Below are positions 17,782-26,183 of a stretch of 64,000 nucleotides of DNA, piece by piece. This stretch comes from an uncultured Thermoanaerobaculum sp. (lineage in GTDB: Bacteria; Acidobacteriota; Thermoanaerobaculia; Thermoanaerobaculales; Thermoanaerobaculaceae): NCBI GenBank assembly GCA_937934115.1, contig CALHAH010000035.1:39056-103055 (forward strand). Reading direction: 5' to 3'. Below the pieces are notes generated by a model, which did not search any database, was not told the origin of the DNA, and saw only the letters and a list, made by a program, of their open reading frames with translations. The stretch's first letter is position 1, and the number at the start of each line of letters is the position of its first letter. The translations under genes and the position numbers were made by a program.

Positions 17782-18591
17782 ATGTACGAGGCATTCTACG
17801 GCTTGGCCGGTTCCCCCTTTAGCTTGACCCCCGACCCCCGCTTTTTGTTTTTTTCCCAGCAGCATCGGGAAGCTTTCGACAGCATCCTTTACGCCGTGCA
17901 CCGAGGAGAAGGGTTTGTGCAAATCACGGGCGAGGTGGGAACGGGGAAAACCACCCTTTGTCGCGCCGTGCTCGCCAACCTGCCGCAAACCTGCCGCACT
18001 GCCTTGATCTTGAACCCTGTACTCACCAGCTTGCAGCTGCTCCGCGCCATCCTCAAGGAGCTGGGGCAAGAAGCTCGGGGCTTTGACCGTTCGCGGCTCC
18101 TCGACCGCCTCAACGACTACCTTTTGGCGGAAGCCCGCGCTGGGCACCGGGTGGTGCTGTTCATTGACGAAGCTCAGGATCTCCCCACGGCGCTGCTGGA
18201 GGATATCCGCCTGCTTTCCAACCTCGAAACTGACGATCAAAAGCTCTTGGTGATTGTGCTTTTGGGACAACCGGAACTGAAAGCCAAGTTGGCTTCGCAC
18301 CACTTGCGACAGCTAGCCCAGCGCATTACCGTCCGCTACCACCTTTTGGGTCTGCACTTTGCCGAGACCAAGCGCTACATCCTTCATCGCCTCGTGGTAG
18401 CAGGAGCCAATGGCCGCCCCACCTTTTCCACACCGGCACTGTGGGCTATTCATGCGGCCTCCAAGGGCATCCCCAGGCTTGTGAACGCCGTGTGTGACAA
18501 GACTCTCCTGGCGGGTTTTGTGGAGGAAACCGATTTCTTGCGCCTCCGCCATGTACGCAAGGCCCTTTCCGCTTTACGAGGTGGACCATGA
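17782..18591 (+). CDS. GspA/ExeA-like AAA+ ATPase
   Basis: A 269-residue AAA+ protein of the ExeA/GspA family. In type II secretion, GspA with GspB helps the secretin insert across peptidoglycan. Visible features are the N-terminal block MYEAFYGLAGSPFSLTPDP, Walker A GEVGTGKTTLCRAVL (about residues 49-63), Walker B VVLFIDEAQDLP and a sensor region LLVIVLLGQPEL. There is no membrane segment or peptidoglycan-binding domain, which the Aeromonas protein carries, so this is the short form. It overlaps the gspB-like gene as ATGA. No other secretion genes lie nearby. Confidence 0.88.
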   Translation: MYEAFYGLAGSPFSLTPDPRFLFFSQQHREAFDSILYAVHRGEGFVQITGEVGTGKTTLCRAVLANLPQTCRTALILNPVLTSLQLLRAILKELGQEARGFDRSRLLDRLNDYLLAEARAGHRVVLFIDEAQDLPTALLEDIRLLSNLETDDQKLLVIVLLGQPELKAKLASHHLRQLAQRITVRYHLLGLHFAETKRYILHRLVVAGANGRPTFSTPALWAIHAASKGIPRLVNAVCDKTLLAGFVEETDFLRLRHVRKALSALRGGP

Positions 18592-19220
18592 GCTTGGTCA
18601 GTGAAGCGCTCCGCAAAGCGCGGGCCCAGCAGCTACGGCAGGCGGCCGAGCAAGGCCAACTACCGCCTCCGGTAGCACCAGCACCCCCCAGGCAAAGGGG
18701 GCTGCCTCTTTTGCTTCTGGTTTCTGTGTTTTCGGGCCTTGGCGGTGCAGCGACAGTGGCGTTTCTGTGGTCCCGGTGGCTGGGGTCTGCACCCACCCTG
18801 CCAGCGCCGGCACCCCCCGCCACTGCCGCTACCCCTTTGGCGGCAACCACCCAACAACCAGCGCCGCTCCCCACGCCGGTTCAGCCCTCGCCCGGCCCCG
18901 TTCAGCCACAGGCGGCGGTTCCCCCACTGCTCAAAACCCCAGCGCGGGCGGAAGGGGATGTACCCAGCGTCACCCCGGTGGCCCCCACCCCATCACCTGA
19001 GGCCATGGCGCCAAAAGAGTTTGTGCTCAGGGCCCAACTCCCCGAGGCGGAACTCACTTTGGACTTTTTGGTCTATGGCGGCGCCAAGTCCTTTGCCCGC
19101 ATTAACGGTCAGGATGTGATGGTTGGGGACTTGGTGGCTGGCTTTACGGTGGAAACCATTCAGGAGGACCGAGTGGTCCTCCGCGGCCCCACCGGGACTG
19201 TGGTTTTGAAGCTGCGGTAA
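18588..19220 (+). CDS. GspB-like membrane protein
   Basis: A 210-residue inner-membrane protein. The N-terminus MSLVSEALRKARAQQ matches the cytoplasmic start of GspB relatives. One membrane segment follows (LPLLLLVSVFSGLGGAATVAF, about residues 43-63), then a Pro/Ala-rich periplasmic spacer to about residue 145. The C-terminal domain contains ARINGQDVMVGDLVAGFTV, which matches the GspB C-terminal domain, structurally close to PilP/GspC. The overlapping start with the AAA+ gene supports a GspA-GspB complex that positions a secretin or pilus pore. Confidence rests on context plus the C-terminal motif. Confidence 0.82.
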   Translation: MSLVSEALRKARAQQLRQAAEQGQLPPPVAPAPPRQRGLPLLLLVSVFSGLGGAATVAFLWSRWLGSAPTLPAPAPPATAATPLAATTQQPAPLPTPVQPSPGPVQPQAAVPPLLKTPARAEGDVPSVTPVAPTPSPEAMAPKEFVLRAQLPEAELTLDFLVYGGAKSFARINGQDVMVGDLVAGFTVETIQEDRVVLRGPTGTVVLKLR

Positions 19221-19249
19221 TGCCCCAAAGCGGGTAGGGCGTGCTGCCG

Positions 19250-20437
19250 CTAGACTTCGCCCAGGGATGGAACCACGTTCCCCACCGCGCTTTCCGCGGC
19301 GTCAAGCCGCGTTCGCGGTCCCAGGGAGAAGCTCCGGCCTCGCCAGCTTACTGTGCGCTGCAGCCACGCCAAAAACCACGTGATCACAGCCAAGTGCTCC
19401 GCAACCAACACACAAGCAGAAAGACGCGGCCAGCTCTCCCTTTCCCCCACCACGCGTAAAGCCCAACCGGAAAGCACAAGCTGAGCAACAAATGCCCCCG
19501 CCCAAACCGCCGCGCTAACAGTTCCAGGGTCAAGGGCAAAGCCTACCGAAGCCACCGCCAGAGGGAAAAGCAGGGGTTCGCCCAGAAAACCCCAGGGCGC
19601 CATGCGCCGGCGTATCTTGGCCCACCGCAGATAACGGCTCGCTACCTGAACTAATGACGCGCCTCCGGTGACGTTGTGCACGGGCAAGGTAGCCAGCTCC
19701 ACGCTCAGACCCTGCGCCGCCACCTCCTGGCCGCACACCTGGTCCTCAGCCAAAAAACGCGCCAAGTACGGGAAGCCACCCATGGCGTCCAAGGTGCTGC
19801 GACGCAGCATCATGCTCTTGCCCACCACGCAAACGCCGGAAAACAAACGGTGCATAGCAGCAGTTCCACCCATCACGAAGGTGTTGAGGAGCAAAGCGTC
19901 GCAACTACCACCGAAGCTTGTGGCTTGCGTGCCGCGAATAGGGGAGGAAACCAAACCTACGCCCTCCTGCTCCAGGTGCGTCACCATATTGCGCAGCGTT
20001 TGCGGGTGCAAGAACACGTTGGAGTCCGATATCAGCAACACCTCATGGGAAGCGAACGGTAGGAGGTTCGCAAGGTTGGCCACCTTGGGGTTAGGGCCTA
20101 CCTCCCGGCCATCCGCCACGACCCGGGACGGGATGTGGGGAAACTCCGCCGCCACTTTGCGGGCCACCGCCAAGGCTGGATCGTGGGCATCCCGAGCCCC
20201 AAGTATCACCTCGAAGTGGGGGTAGTCCTGGCGAAAGACGCTGCGCAGGTTTTCTTCCAGGTCTGGGTCCAAGCCCTTCACCGGTTTAAGCACGGTCACC
20301 CCGGGCCAGGCAGAGGGAGCCGCGGGAGACACCGCCCGGAGCTGTGCTCTTTGCGCCAAAAGCAAAACCAGGCGCAGCAAAAGGCCAAAAAGCACAAGGA
20401 CACATACCGTAAGCGTCACCATGGTTTGCATGTTCAC
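19250..20437 (-). CDS. GT21-family glycosyltransferase (ceramide glucosyltransferase/HpnI-like)
   Basis: A 395-residue membrane glycosyltransferase of the GT2/GT21 type. The N-terminal membrane helix is followed by VTVLKPVKGLDPDLEENL, the DSN motif (LLISDSNVFL), the catalytic-base region FLAEDQV and the RYLRWAKIRR (Q/RxxRW-type) signature. Three or more C-terminal hydrophobic segments complete it. Relatives glucosylate ceramide, or in HpnI add N-acetylglucosamine to bacteriohopanetetrol, so a lipid acceptor is likely. It diverges from a second lipid-type glycosyltransferase gene, with a 7-bp inverted repeat between them. The start codon is GTG at 20437, with no strong Shine-Dalgarno site. Confidence 0.87.
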   Translation of the reverse strand: MNMQTMVTLTVCVLVLFGLLLRLVLLLAQRAQLRAVSPAAPSAWPGVTVLKPVKGLDPDLEENLRSVFRQDYPHFEVILGARDAHDPALAVARKVAAEFPHIPSRVVADGREVGPNPKVANLANLLPFASHEVLLISDSNVFLHPQTLRNMVTHLEQEGVGLVSSPIRGTQATSFGGSCDALLLNTFVMGGTAAMHRLFSGVCVVGKSMMLRRSTLDAMGGFPYLARFLAEDQVCGQEVAAQGLSVELATLPVHNVTGGASLVQVASRYLRWAKIRRRMAPWGFLGEPLLFPLAVASVGFALDPGTVSAAVWAGAFVAQLVLSGWALRVVGERESWPRLSACVLVAEHLAVITWFLAWLQRTVSWRGRSFSLGPRTRLDAAESAVGNVVPSLGEV

Positions 20438-20464
20438 CGTTGTCCGTGAAGATGCGGTGAAGGC

Positions 20465-20487
20465 GGCGTTAAGAAAACGCTAACGCC
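20465..20487. promoter_or_regulatory. Inverted repeat between divergent glycosyltransferase genes
   Basis: GGCGTTA (20465-20471) and TAACGCC (20481-20487) are perfect inverted arms separated by 9 bp, in a 74-bp divergent intergenic region. The right arm forms part of ACGCTAACG, a 9-mer also present in the SPFH/S9 intergenic palindrome (10151-10159). Confidence 0.45.
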
Positions 20488-20511
20488 GGGCTGTGCTAGC
20501 CTTGCCAACCC

Positions 20512-21834
20512 ATGGGTACTGGTACTGGATGCGGAAATGTGCTGTTGGCGGCCGTCGACATGGGGTATGGGCACCTGCGCGCAGCTGCCGCCCTAAGCTC
20601 GCAGCTGGGCGTGCCCGTAAGGCAAGTGGACCGGCCCCCTTTTGCCAGTCCGCAGGAAGCTCGCCTGTGGAACGTGCTCCGCGCCGCTTACACCGGGCTT
20701 TCGCGCGCCTCCCAGGTCCGGTGGGGGGGGCGTGCCTTGCGGTGGGTTCTGGAAACCGTCACGGAAATTCCCCGCCTGTACCCTTACCGCGATCTCTCCT
20801 CGCCCTCTTTGGCGGTAAAGCTCGCCGCCGTCTTGGTACGAGCGGGGCTGGGGCAAGAGGTGGTGCGCGTCGTTCAGGAAACACATGCCACTTTGCTCAC
20901 TACCTTTTTTGCCCCGGCTTTGGCCGCTGCCCACGTTGGTCTCCAACGGGTGATCTGCGTGGTAACTGACAGCGACATTGCCCGGGTATGGGTGCCTTCC
21001 GATCCCAAGCAACACCCCATCGTGTACTGCGCCCCCAGCGAGCGCGCGGCGCGCCGCCTTCAGGCCTACGGTGTCCCCCCCCACCGCGTACACCTCACGG
21101 GCTTCCCCTTACCCCCGGAACTGGTGCGCGAAGGCGACGCGCAGGCAGTGGCGGAAGCCATGGCACGCCGCCTGGTACGGTTGGATCCGTCCGGCACCTT
21201 TCGACGGCAGTTTCGGGTGGAGCTGCAGGCAGCCTTGCCCCAGCTGGAAAGCGTTGCCTCCCCCGAGCCCCCGCTTCTTACCTTTGCCGTGGGGGGAGCG
21301 GGAGCCCAAGCCTCCATGGTCCGGGAGTTTTTGCCTTCCCTTGCCCCACTCTTGCGAAACGGAAAACTGCGCTTGGCATTGGTAGCCGGGATCAATGCTG
21401 AGGTGGCCCAGCGCTTTCACGGCTGGGTTGCGGAAGCCGGCTTGGGCGATGCCCCGCCGGAGGTCCTGCGGGTCCTGTGGGAGCCCACGTTGGATGCGTA
21501 CCTCACTTCCTTCCATCAGCTGCTGGGTGAAACCGATATCCTTTGGACCAAACCGTCCGAGCTCACGTTTTTTGCCGCCTTAGGCATAGCCTTGGTTTTC
21601 GCGCCGCCGGTGGGGATGCACGAGGTCTTGAACCGGCGGTGGGCTATGGAGCGGGGCGCTGGCCTCAAGCAGGAACACCCAGCCGCCGCCGGCCAGTGGC
21701 TCCCTGATTGGCTAGCCGACGGAACGCTAGCAGGAGCTGCGTGGAACGGCTTTCGTAGGCTGCCCCGCCGCGGTGCCAGCCGTATCCAGGAACTGCTGGT
21801 GCAGCTCCAGTCCCATCCCCAGAGCTTGCTTTAA
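20512..21834 (+). CDS. MGDG-synthase-like glycosyltransferase
   Basis: A 440-residue predicted GT-B glycosyltransferase. The start NVLLAAVDMGYGHLRAA matches the N-terminal Gly-His block of MurG/MGDG synthase-like enzymes (GT28). The C-terminal half has VGGAGAQ and ILWTKPSELTFFAALGIALV, comparable to the UDP-sugar-binding region where the family reads T(K)xG/P. Such enzymes add a sugar to diacylglycerol or other membrane lipids. TAGCCT lies 9 nt before the ATG. Its stop overlaps the stop of the convergent PHP gene (TTAA, 21831-21834). Acceptor and sugar are not determined. Confidence 0.72.
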   Translation: MGTGTGCGNVLLAAVDMGYGHLRAAAALSSQLGVPVRQVDRPPFASPQEARLWNVLRAAYTGLSRASQVRWGGRALRWVLETVTEIPRLYPYRDLSSPSLAVKLAAVLVRAGLGQEVVRVVQETHATLLTTFFAPALAAAHVGLQRVICVVTDSDIARVWVPSDPKQHPIVYCAPSERAARRLQAYGVPPHRVHLTGFPLPPELVREGDAQAVAEAMARRLVRLDPSGTFRRQFRVELQAALPQLESVASPEPPLLTFAVGGAGAQASMVREFLPSLAPLLRNGKLRLALVAGINAEVAQRFHGWVAEAGLGDAPPEVLRVLWEPTLDAYLTSFHQLLGETDILWTKPSELTFFAALGIALVFAPPVGMHEVLNRRWAMERGAGLKQEHPAAAGQWLPDWLADGTLAGAAWNGFRRLPRRGASRIQELLVQLQSHPQSLL

Positions 21835-22742
21835 ACGGTCTCCGTCACCATCGAGCTCCAGCGCGCGAGCTGCGGAAGCCGACTGGTGGCTAAAAGGGCC
21901 ATTTCCCTTTGCCCTGAAAAATGCCGGCGCACGATCCAAGGGGACAACAAAAGGGCCAGAGCACCTAGGGCTTTTAGGCGGAGCCGTTCGGCCAGGGACG
22001 ACGCTTGTCGCAGGTGCTGGTCAATAACGTGACGGCGTCCCACCAAGAAGTTGTGCACGAGAAACGTGCGGGGTGTGGAATGGTGCCCCACCACGCGACT
22101 TTGCCCGTGCAAGATCCCAGCAAAAAAGCCTTCAAGGTCCTGGCACGGCACCGCCGTGTACACCGTGCCCACGTGTCCCGTGTGCGTGTCGCTGCCTCCC
22201 TGCATGCCTTTACCAAACCGCACCGCCAGCTCCTCGGCTAACACGTTGAGCGCTTGCATGCGGCCACCGTTGCGGGTTTCCAGCACGTCCACCTGGTCCA
22301 CCAAGGCCAAGAACTCCTGGGCTTCGATGGTGGACAGGTTTTCGCGGTAAAAAGGATGGTTCCAAGCGAAGAAGAGCCCTTCCTTTTTGCAGTAGGCCGC
22401 CACTTCGAAGGCGTTATCGCGCAGCCTCTGCAACTCGCGGTGCTGGGCTTCGTTGTGGCCGTAAACGTTGATATGCACCGTGAGCTTGCTTTTCGGCAGC
22501 TGCGTGGAAACCTCTTCCCCAACCACGAAGTCCTTAGCCTCCGGGTGGCGGTCTAAGAAATCCAAGCAGCCGTCAATGGTGTCGTGGTCGGTGATGGTCA
22601 CGAAGTCCATCCCCGCCGCTTTGGCCCGCTGGTAAATTTCTTCCGGCGTTTCCTGAGGCCGGAAGTTCACCTTGCTCACCCGTGGCACCGGCTCCACAGA
22701 AAAACAGGAGTGCACGTGCATGTCCATTTTCTTAAAGTCCAT
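21831..22742 (-). CDS. PHP-domain metal-dependent phosphoesterase
   Basis: A 303-residue protein of the polymerase-and-histidinol-phosphatase (PHP) superfamily. The metal-binding motifs appear in order: DMHVHSCFS (motif I), TDHDTIDG (II), GEEVST, WNHPFY, and GGSDTHTG near residue 200 (IV). The C-terminal 80 residues are helical and basic. Relatives include histidinol phosphatase and RNase AM/YciV types; the substrate is open. ATG 22742 follows GGGAGG at 5-nt spacing. A longer open frame to 23192 overlaps the neighbouring NOSP gene and was rejected. A perfect 11-bp inverted repeat sits 12 bp upstream. Confidence 0.86.
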   Translation of the reverse strand: MDFKKMDMHVHSCFSVEPVPRVSKVNFRPQETPEEIYQRAKAAGMDFVTITDHDTIDGCLDFLDRHPEAKDFVVGEEVSTQLPKSKLTVHINVYGHNEAQHRELQRLRDNAFEVAAYCKKEGLFFAWNHPFYRENLSTIEAQEFLALVDQVDVLETRNGGRMQALNVLAEELAVRFGKGMQGGSDTHTGHVGTVYTAVPCQDLEGFFAGILHGQSRVVGHHSTPRTFLVHNFLVGRRHVIDQHLRQASSLAERLRLKALGALALLLSPWIVRRHFSGQREMALLATSRLPQLARWSSMVTETV

Positions 22743-22753
22743 TGCTGCCTCCC

Positions 22754-22776
22754 GGCAACGGTCCAGGACCGTTGCC
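22754..22776. promoter_or_regulatory. Perfect 11-bp inverted repeat upstream of the PHP gene
   Basis: GGCAACGGTCC (22754-22764) and GGACCGTTGCC (22766-22776) pair perfectly around a single base. On the transcript strand the second arm runs directly into the GGGAGG ribosome-binding site. It could be a DNA operator or an RNA hairpin controlling translation; there is no T run, so it is not a terminator. Confidence 0.6.
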
Positions 22777-22863
22777 AACGGTAGGCTTGCAGAGGCTCGT
22801 GAAGGCCGTGGCAAAACTCTATCAAGGTGGCGTGAAGAAAACCGCCGGCCGGTGCATTCAAGC

Positions 22864-23274
22864 TCAGGGCAGGGCCCTGTACGTACGTTGCGTTCGGCTG
22901 TTGCCCCGCCCCTCGGGAGAAGGCAGCGCAGGTTTGGCTGGGGGGACGGGCTTCGGAACCCTGTGCACCCACGCATCCCAAAAATGAAGCAACGTGAGAA
23001 TGGGGTGACGCCAAAGCATGCGCGGCCCGGAAAAGCGCATGACCTGACGGACCTTTTCCCGGGGCTCCGGTTTGTAACAATGCACCGGGCATTGGGCGCA
23101 GGTGGGTTTGCCCTCACCGAAGGGGCAACGCTCCAGCCGGAAGTGGGCGTAGCGCAAAAGCGCCGTGCAGTCTTCGCAAGTTTGCTCACCACCGTGATGC
23201 GCGCGGCAGTAAACGCGCACCATCGCAGCCAGCGTTTTTTCTTCCCTTTGCCGTCGTCGCCCCCAGGTCGCCAT
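22864..23274 (-). CDS. Nitrous-oxide-stimulated promoter (NOSP) family protein
   Basis: A 136-residue cysteine-rich protein matching the NOSP family (PF11756), named only after an expression context. The family pattern is clear: REEKTLAAMVRVYCRAHHG, then a Cys pair in CEDC, RLERCPFGEGKPTCAQCPVH and the block YKPEPREKVRQVMRFSGPRM. Six or more Cys/His residues suggest metal binding. The C-terminal about 30 residues (Pro- and Arg-rich) extend past the usual end. ATG 23274 is used; a TTG three bases earlier is possible. Biochemical function is unknown. It is followed by the PHP gene after 121 bp. Confidence 0.85.
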   Translation of the reverse strand: MATWGRRRQREEKTLAAMVRVYCRAHHGGEQTCEDCTALLRYAHFRLERCPFGEGKPTCAQCPVHCYKPEPREKVRQVMRFSGPRMLWRHPILTLLHFWDAWVHRVPKPVPPAKPALPSPEGRGNSRTQRTYRALP

Positions 23275-23519
23275 CAAGGTTTATTTTGGGCACGCGCTGC
23301 CAACTCATCTTTGCGGCAGCACAAAGACCAGCCGAAACTCTTTTGCCCGCCCGTGGCAGTTCCCCATGCCAGTAGAACGTTTTTCAAAAAAACGGCCCTT
23401 TTCCTGATGGTCTTTTGACTTTGTGCGGCCACCCTTGACTTGTCCCGCAAACGGATGTGTACTTTAGGCAAATTGGGCCTTGGCGGTGGCAGGCCACCGC
23501 GGCAAAAGGAGGTTGCAAG
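23275..23519 (+). promoter_or_regulatory. Divergent promoter/leader region of the M35-like peptidase gene
   Basis: Two TTGACT boxes (23415-23420, 23435-23440) begin similar stretches 20 bp apart. TACTTT near 23460 is a possible -10, but its spacing from the second box (19 bp) is long. A perfect hairpin (GCGGTGG, loop CAGG, CCACCGC; 23483-23500) lies just before the AAGGAGG ribosome-binding site. Confidence 0.4.
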
Positions 23520-24584
23520 ATGCGAAAACTTTTCCTCTTTGCTTTGTTGAGCTTGAGCGTTACGGGGTTGGCTTTGGCTTTGCCCCCCACAGACGAGGGT
23601 GGACCGGCACGCCTGGTGGCTAGTGTTTCGGTGGACCGCTACCAGTTTGGCTGGGATGAGCCACTCAGCGTTCGGTGGAGCCTCACCAACGAAAGCGACA
23701 AGCCCCTTTACGTGCTGCGTTGGCACACACCTCTGGACGGCATCGAGGCCCCCATCTTTGCGGTGAGTCGCAACGGCCAACCTGTGATGTACACCGGCAA
23801 GCTCATCAAGCGGCCGGCCCCTGGGCCCGAAGACTTCATCAAGCTGGAGCCTGGGGAAACCGTGATCGCTACCGTGGATATTTCCGCAGCCTACGACATG
23901 ACGGTTCGCGGGGAATACACAGTGCGCTACCGCAGCGAGCGACTGCTGATCAAAGAAAGCGCGGATGGTCCAGAAATGCAAGCTTTCAGCAGCCGAACCG
24001 GCGAAGCTCAACTTTACGTGGAAGGGCGGGACGAAAGCGAGCGGCCACTGCAGTTGGACCTTTCCGCCATGTACGTAGGCGGCTTTACAAACTGCACCAA
24101 CTCCCAGCAAAGCACCCTTTCCAGCGCCTTGAATTACGCGGTCACCATGGCCAGCAACGGGTACAACTACCTTTTGACCTACGGGAAAACCAGTGCGCGC
24201 TACAAGTGGTGGTTTGATTACCGCACTGACCCCTCGACCACGTACTTCAACACCGTGAAGTCTCATTTCGCCGCCATCAAGGACGCCTTGGCCAACAAGC
24301 CGGTTACCTTCGACTGCTCGTGCACCCAGAACTACTACGCCTACGTGTACCCCAGCCAGCCGTACAAGATTTACCTCTGCAACGCCTTCTGGTCGGCGCC
24401 CATGACTGGCCGCGACTCCAAAGCCGGCACCCTGGTCCATGAAATCAGCCACTTTTACGCGGTGGCCTCCACCGATGACTGGGCCTACGGCGCCACCGCT
24501 GCCCACAACTTAGCCGTAAGGCAACCTAAAAAGGCTATTGACAACGCTGACAACCACGAGTACTTCGCCGAAGACTCATACTGA
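23520..24584 (+). CDS. Secreted M35-like (aspzincin) metallopeptidase
   Basis: A 354-residue exported protein with the signal peptide LFLFALLSLSVTGLALA. Residues about 25-190 form a beta-sandwich-like domain. The C-terminal about 160 residues carry the aspzincin signature: the zinc motif HEISH, followed by the third-ligand Asp region STDDWAYG (family pattern GTxDxxYG). The NADNHEYFAE end is also typical of deuterolysin/peptidyl-Lys metallopeptidases. Two Cys residues in TFDCSCTQNYY and one in IYLCNAFW may form disulfides. ATG 23520 follows AAGGAGG. A terminator lies 23 bp after the stop, so it is monocistronic. Likely an extracellular protease. Confidence 0.86.
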   Translation: MRKLFLFALLSLSVTGLALALPPTDEGGPARLVASVSVDRYQFGWDEPLSVRWSLTNESDKPLYVLRWHTPLDGIEAPIFAVSRNGQPVMYTGKLIKRPAPGPEDFIKLEPGETVIATVDISAAYDMTVRGEYTVRYRSERLLIKESADGPEMQAFSSRTGEAQLYVEGRDESERPLQLDLSAMYVGGFTNCTNSQQSTLSSALNYAVTMASNGYNYLLTYGKTSARYKWWFDYRTDPSTTYFNTVKSHFAAIKDALANKPVTFDCSCTQNYYAYVYPSQPYKIYLCNAFWSAPMTGRDSKAGTLVHEISHFYAVASTDDWAYGATAAHNLAVRQPKKAIDNADNHEYFAEDSY

Positions 24585-24606
24585 GCCAGCCACAGGACGC
24601 TGGCAA

Positions 24607-24634
24607 GCGGGCGGGGCCTTCCCGCCCGCTTTTT
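24607..24634 (+). terminator. Rho-independent terminator after the M35-like gene
   Basis: GCGGGCGG (24607-24614), loop GGCCTTC and CCGCCCGC (24622-24629) form a perfect 8-bp stem followed by five T residues. Confidence 0.88.
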
Positions 24635-24686
24635 CGTTTACCGGGCAAAGGGTCTAAACTTCTGCTGCTAGCGCCATGGGGAGGGC

Positions 24687-26180
24687 ATGCAAGCGGTGGC
24701 CACGGTCTTAGAGCAGGTCCAAGAAAAGTACGAGCTTGTGGGCAAGATCAAGGAAGGGGGCATGGGTGCCATTTACAAGGTGCGCCACAAGCTCCTGGGA
24801 GAGGAGCGGGTGGTGAAGATCATGCGCCCCCAACTGGAGCAGGACCAGGAGTTTGCGGTGCGCTTCCTGCGTGAAGCCCAAACCCTCATCCGCGTCCGCC
24901 ACCCCAACATTGCCCAGCTTTACGATTTCTTTGCCGATGAAGCCGGCAACGCTGCCATGGTCATGGAGTACATCCCCGGCATTGACTTGCGCGAGCTCCT
25001 GCGCCGGCACGGTCCCCCTTCGCTGGGGTTGGCCGTGGAAATTGCCTTCCAATCCCTGGAAGCCATTGGTTTTTTGCACCGCCGTCACATGGTGCACCGC
25101 GACATCTCCCCCGATAACCTCATGCTTTCCCGCGACGCCGACGGCAAGCCCTTGGTAAAGCTCATTGACTTAGGGATCGTGAAGCTCCTGGAGGCAGAAG
25201 CCACAGGCCTAACCTCCACTGGCATGTTCATTGGCAAGGTGCGCTATGCCTCTCCCGAGCAGTTCAAGAGCACGGAAGGGGCGCCACTGGATCAGCGTTC
25301 CGATCTGTACTCCTTTGGCGTGGTGTTTTACGAGCTTTTGACTGGCCGATTGCCGGTGGTGGGCGACACCGCTTCCGCGCTGATTGCCGCGCATCTCTAT
25401 CACCCGCCCTTGGGTTTCGATGTTACCGACCCCCAAGGCCGGGTACCTTCCGATTTACGGGATTTGGTTTTGAAGCTGCTTGCCAAGGAGCCCGGCCACC
25501 GACCGGCGAACGCCGAGGCGGTGCAGGACCTGCTACGGAACTTGAAAACCCGCTACCGTTTTTCCCCGGAAGAGCTGGACACGCTTTTGCCTTCCCAGGA
25601 GGAGCTGCAGCCCACGGTGCTCACCGCGCCACCCACCACGCCATCGGCGCCACCGAGACCCCAGCCCACCGCTCCCACCGCAGGCCTTGAACCCACCGCC
25701 CCCACCGTGCCCGCGCCTAGCCCCCAAACCCCTCCTACCACCGCAGTGCCCCCCTTGCCCCAGCGGGAGGCGGCAGCCCCGCCTTTGCGCCGCCAGCGCT
25801 GGCTGTGGGCGGCAGCCAGTGTGGTTTTGGTGGCGGTCCTGGCGGGCGGGCTGCTTTTGGCCCGGCGTTTTTTCCCCGACGCGCAAAGCACTGTATCCAA
25901 CGCGAGCACCGGCGTTTTGGTGGTCCACGCCGTGCCCTGGGCGCGGGTGACGGCTATCAAAGATGCGCAAGGCAAAGCTCTCCCGTTGCCTTCTGAAGCA
26001 GTGACGCCGCTCTACCTGCCGTTGCCCGCCGGCAGCTACTCCTTGGAGCTTTCGGACCCCGAAACCGGAAGGACCGTCACCGCCACGGTGCAGGTCATGG
26101 CGGGGGTCACCACTCGCTCGGTGATTCCCCTAAAGGAAATCCCAGCCGAGGATTTTCTCAAAGAGCTGGGGTGGAGGTAA
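24687..26180 (+). CDS. Membrane-anchored Ser/Thr protein kinase
   Basis: A 497-residue Hanks-type kinase. The catalytic domain (about 15-285) has the Gly-rich loop KIKEGGMGAIYK, the VAIK-type Lys in ERVVKIM, HRDISPDNLML (catalytic Asp), a DFG equivalent read as DLG (LIDLGIVK) and the APE-like block YASPEQF. The HRDxxxxN core is intact, so it should be active. A Pro/Thr-rich linker (about 300-370) leads to one membrane helix (WAAASVVLVAVLAGGLLL). A C-terminal extracytoplasmic PEGA-like beta domain follows. The start has GGGAGG. The next gene begins 3 bp after the stop and encodes an exported helical protein, a plausible partner or substrate. Confidence 0.93.
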   Translation: MQAVATVLEQVQEKYELVGKIKEGGMGAIYKVRHKLLGEERVVKIMRPQLEQDQEFAVRFLREAQTLIRVRHPNIAQLYDFFADEAGNAAMVMEYIPGIDLRELLRRHGPPSLGLAVEIAFQSLEAIGFLHRRHMVHRDISPDNLMLSRDADGKPLVKLIDLGIVKLLEAEATGLTSTGMFIGKVRYASPEQFKSTEGAPLDQRSDLYSFGVVFYELLTGRLPVVGDTASALIAAHLYHPPLGFDVTDPQGRVPSDLRDLVLKLLAKEPGHRPANAEAVQDLLRNLKTRYRFSPEELDTLLPSQEELQPTVLTAPPTTPSAPPRPQPTAPTAGLEPTAPTVPAPSPQTPPTTAVPPLPQREAAAPPLRRQRWLWAAASVVLVAVLAGGLLLARRFFPDAQSTVSNASTGVLVVHAVPWARVTAIKDAQGKALPLPSEAVTPLYLPLPAGSYSLELSDPETGRTVTATVQVMAGVTTRSVIPLKEIPAEDFLKELGWR

Positions 26181-26183
26181 GCC

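Noticed and set aside
17704..18303. Open minus-strand extension that would add 200 residues to MsrB-MsrA
   Set aside because: It is antisense to the well-supported gspA gene, has no family resemblance, and the lipoprotein signal begins at 17703.
22743..23192. N-terminal extension of the PHP protein
   Set aside because: It overlaps the NOSP gene in another frame, and ATG 22742 has a good ribosome-binding site.
23274..24506. Long minus-strand ORF opposite the M35-like peptidase
   Set aside because: Composition is that of an antisense shadow in GC-rich DNA; the plus strand has a signal peptide, HExxH and a Shine-Dalgarno site.
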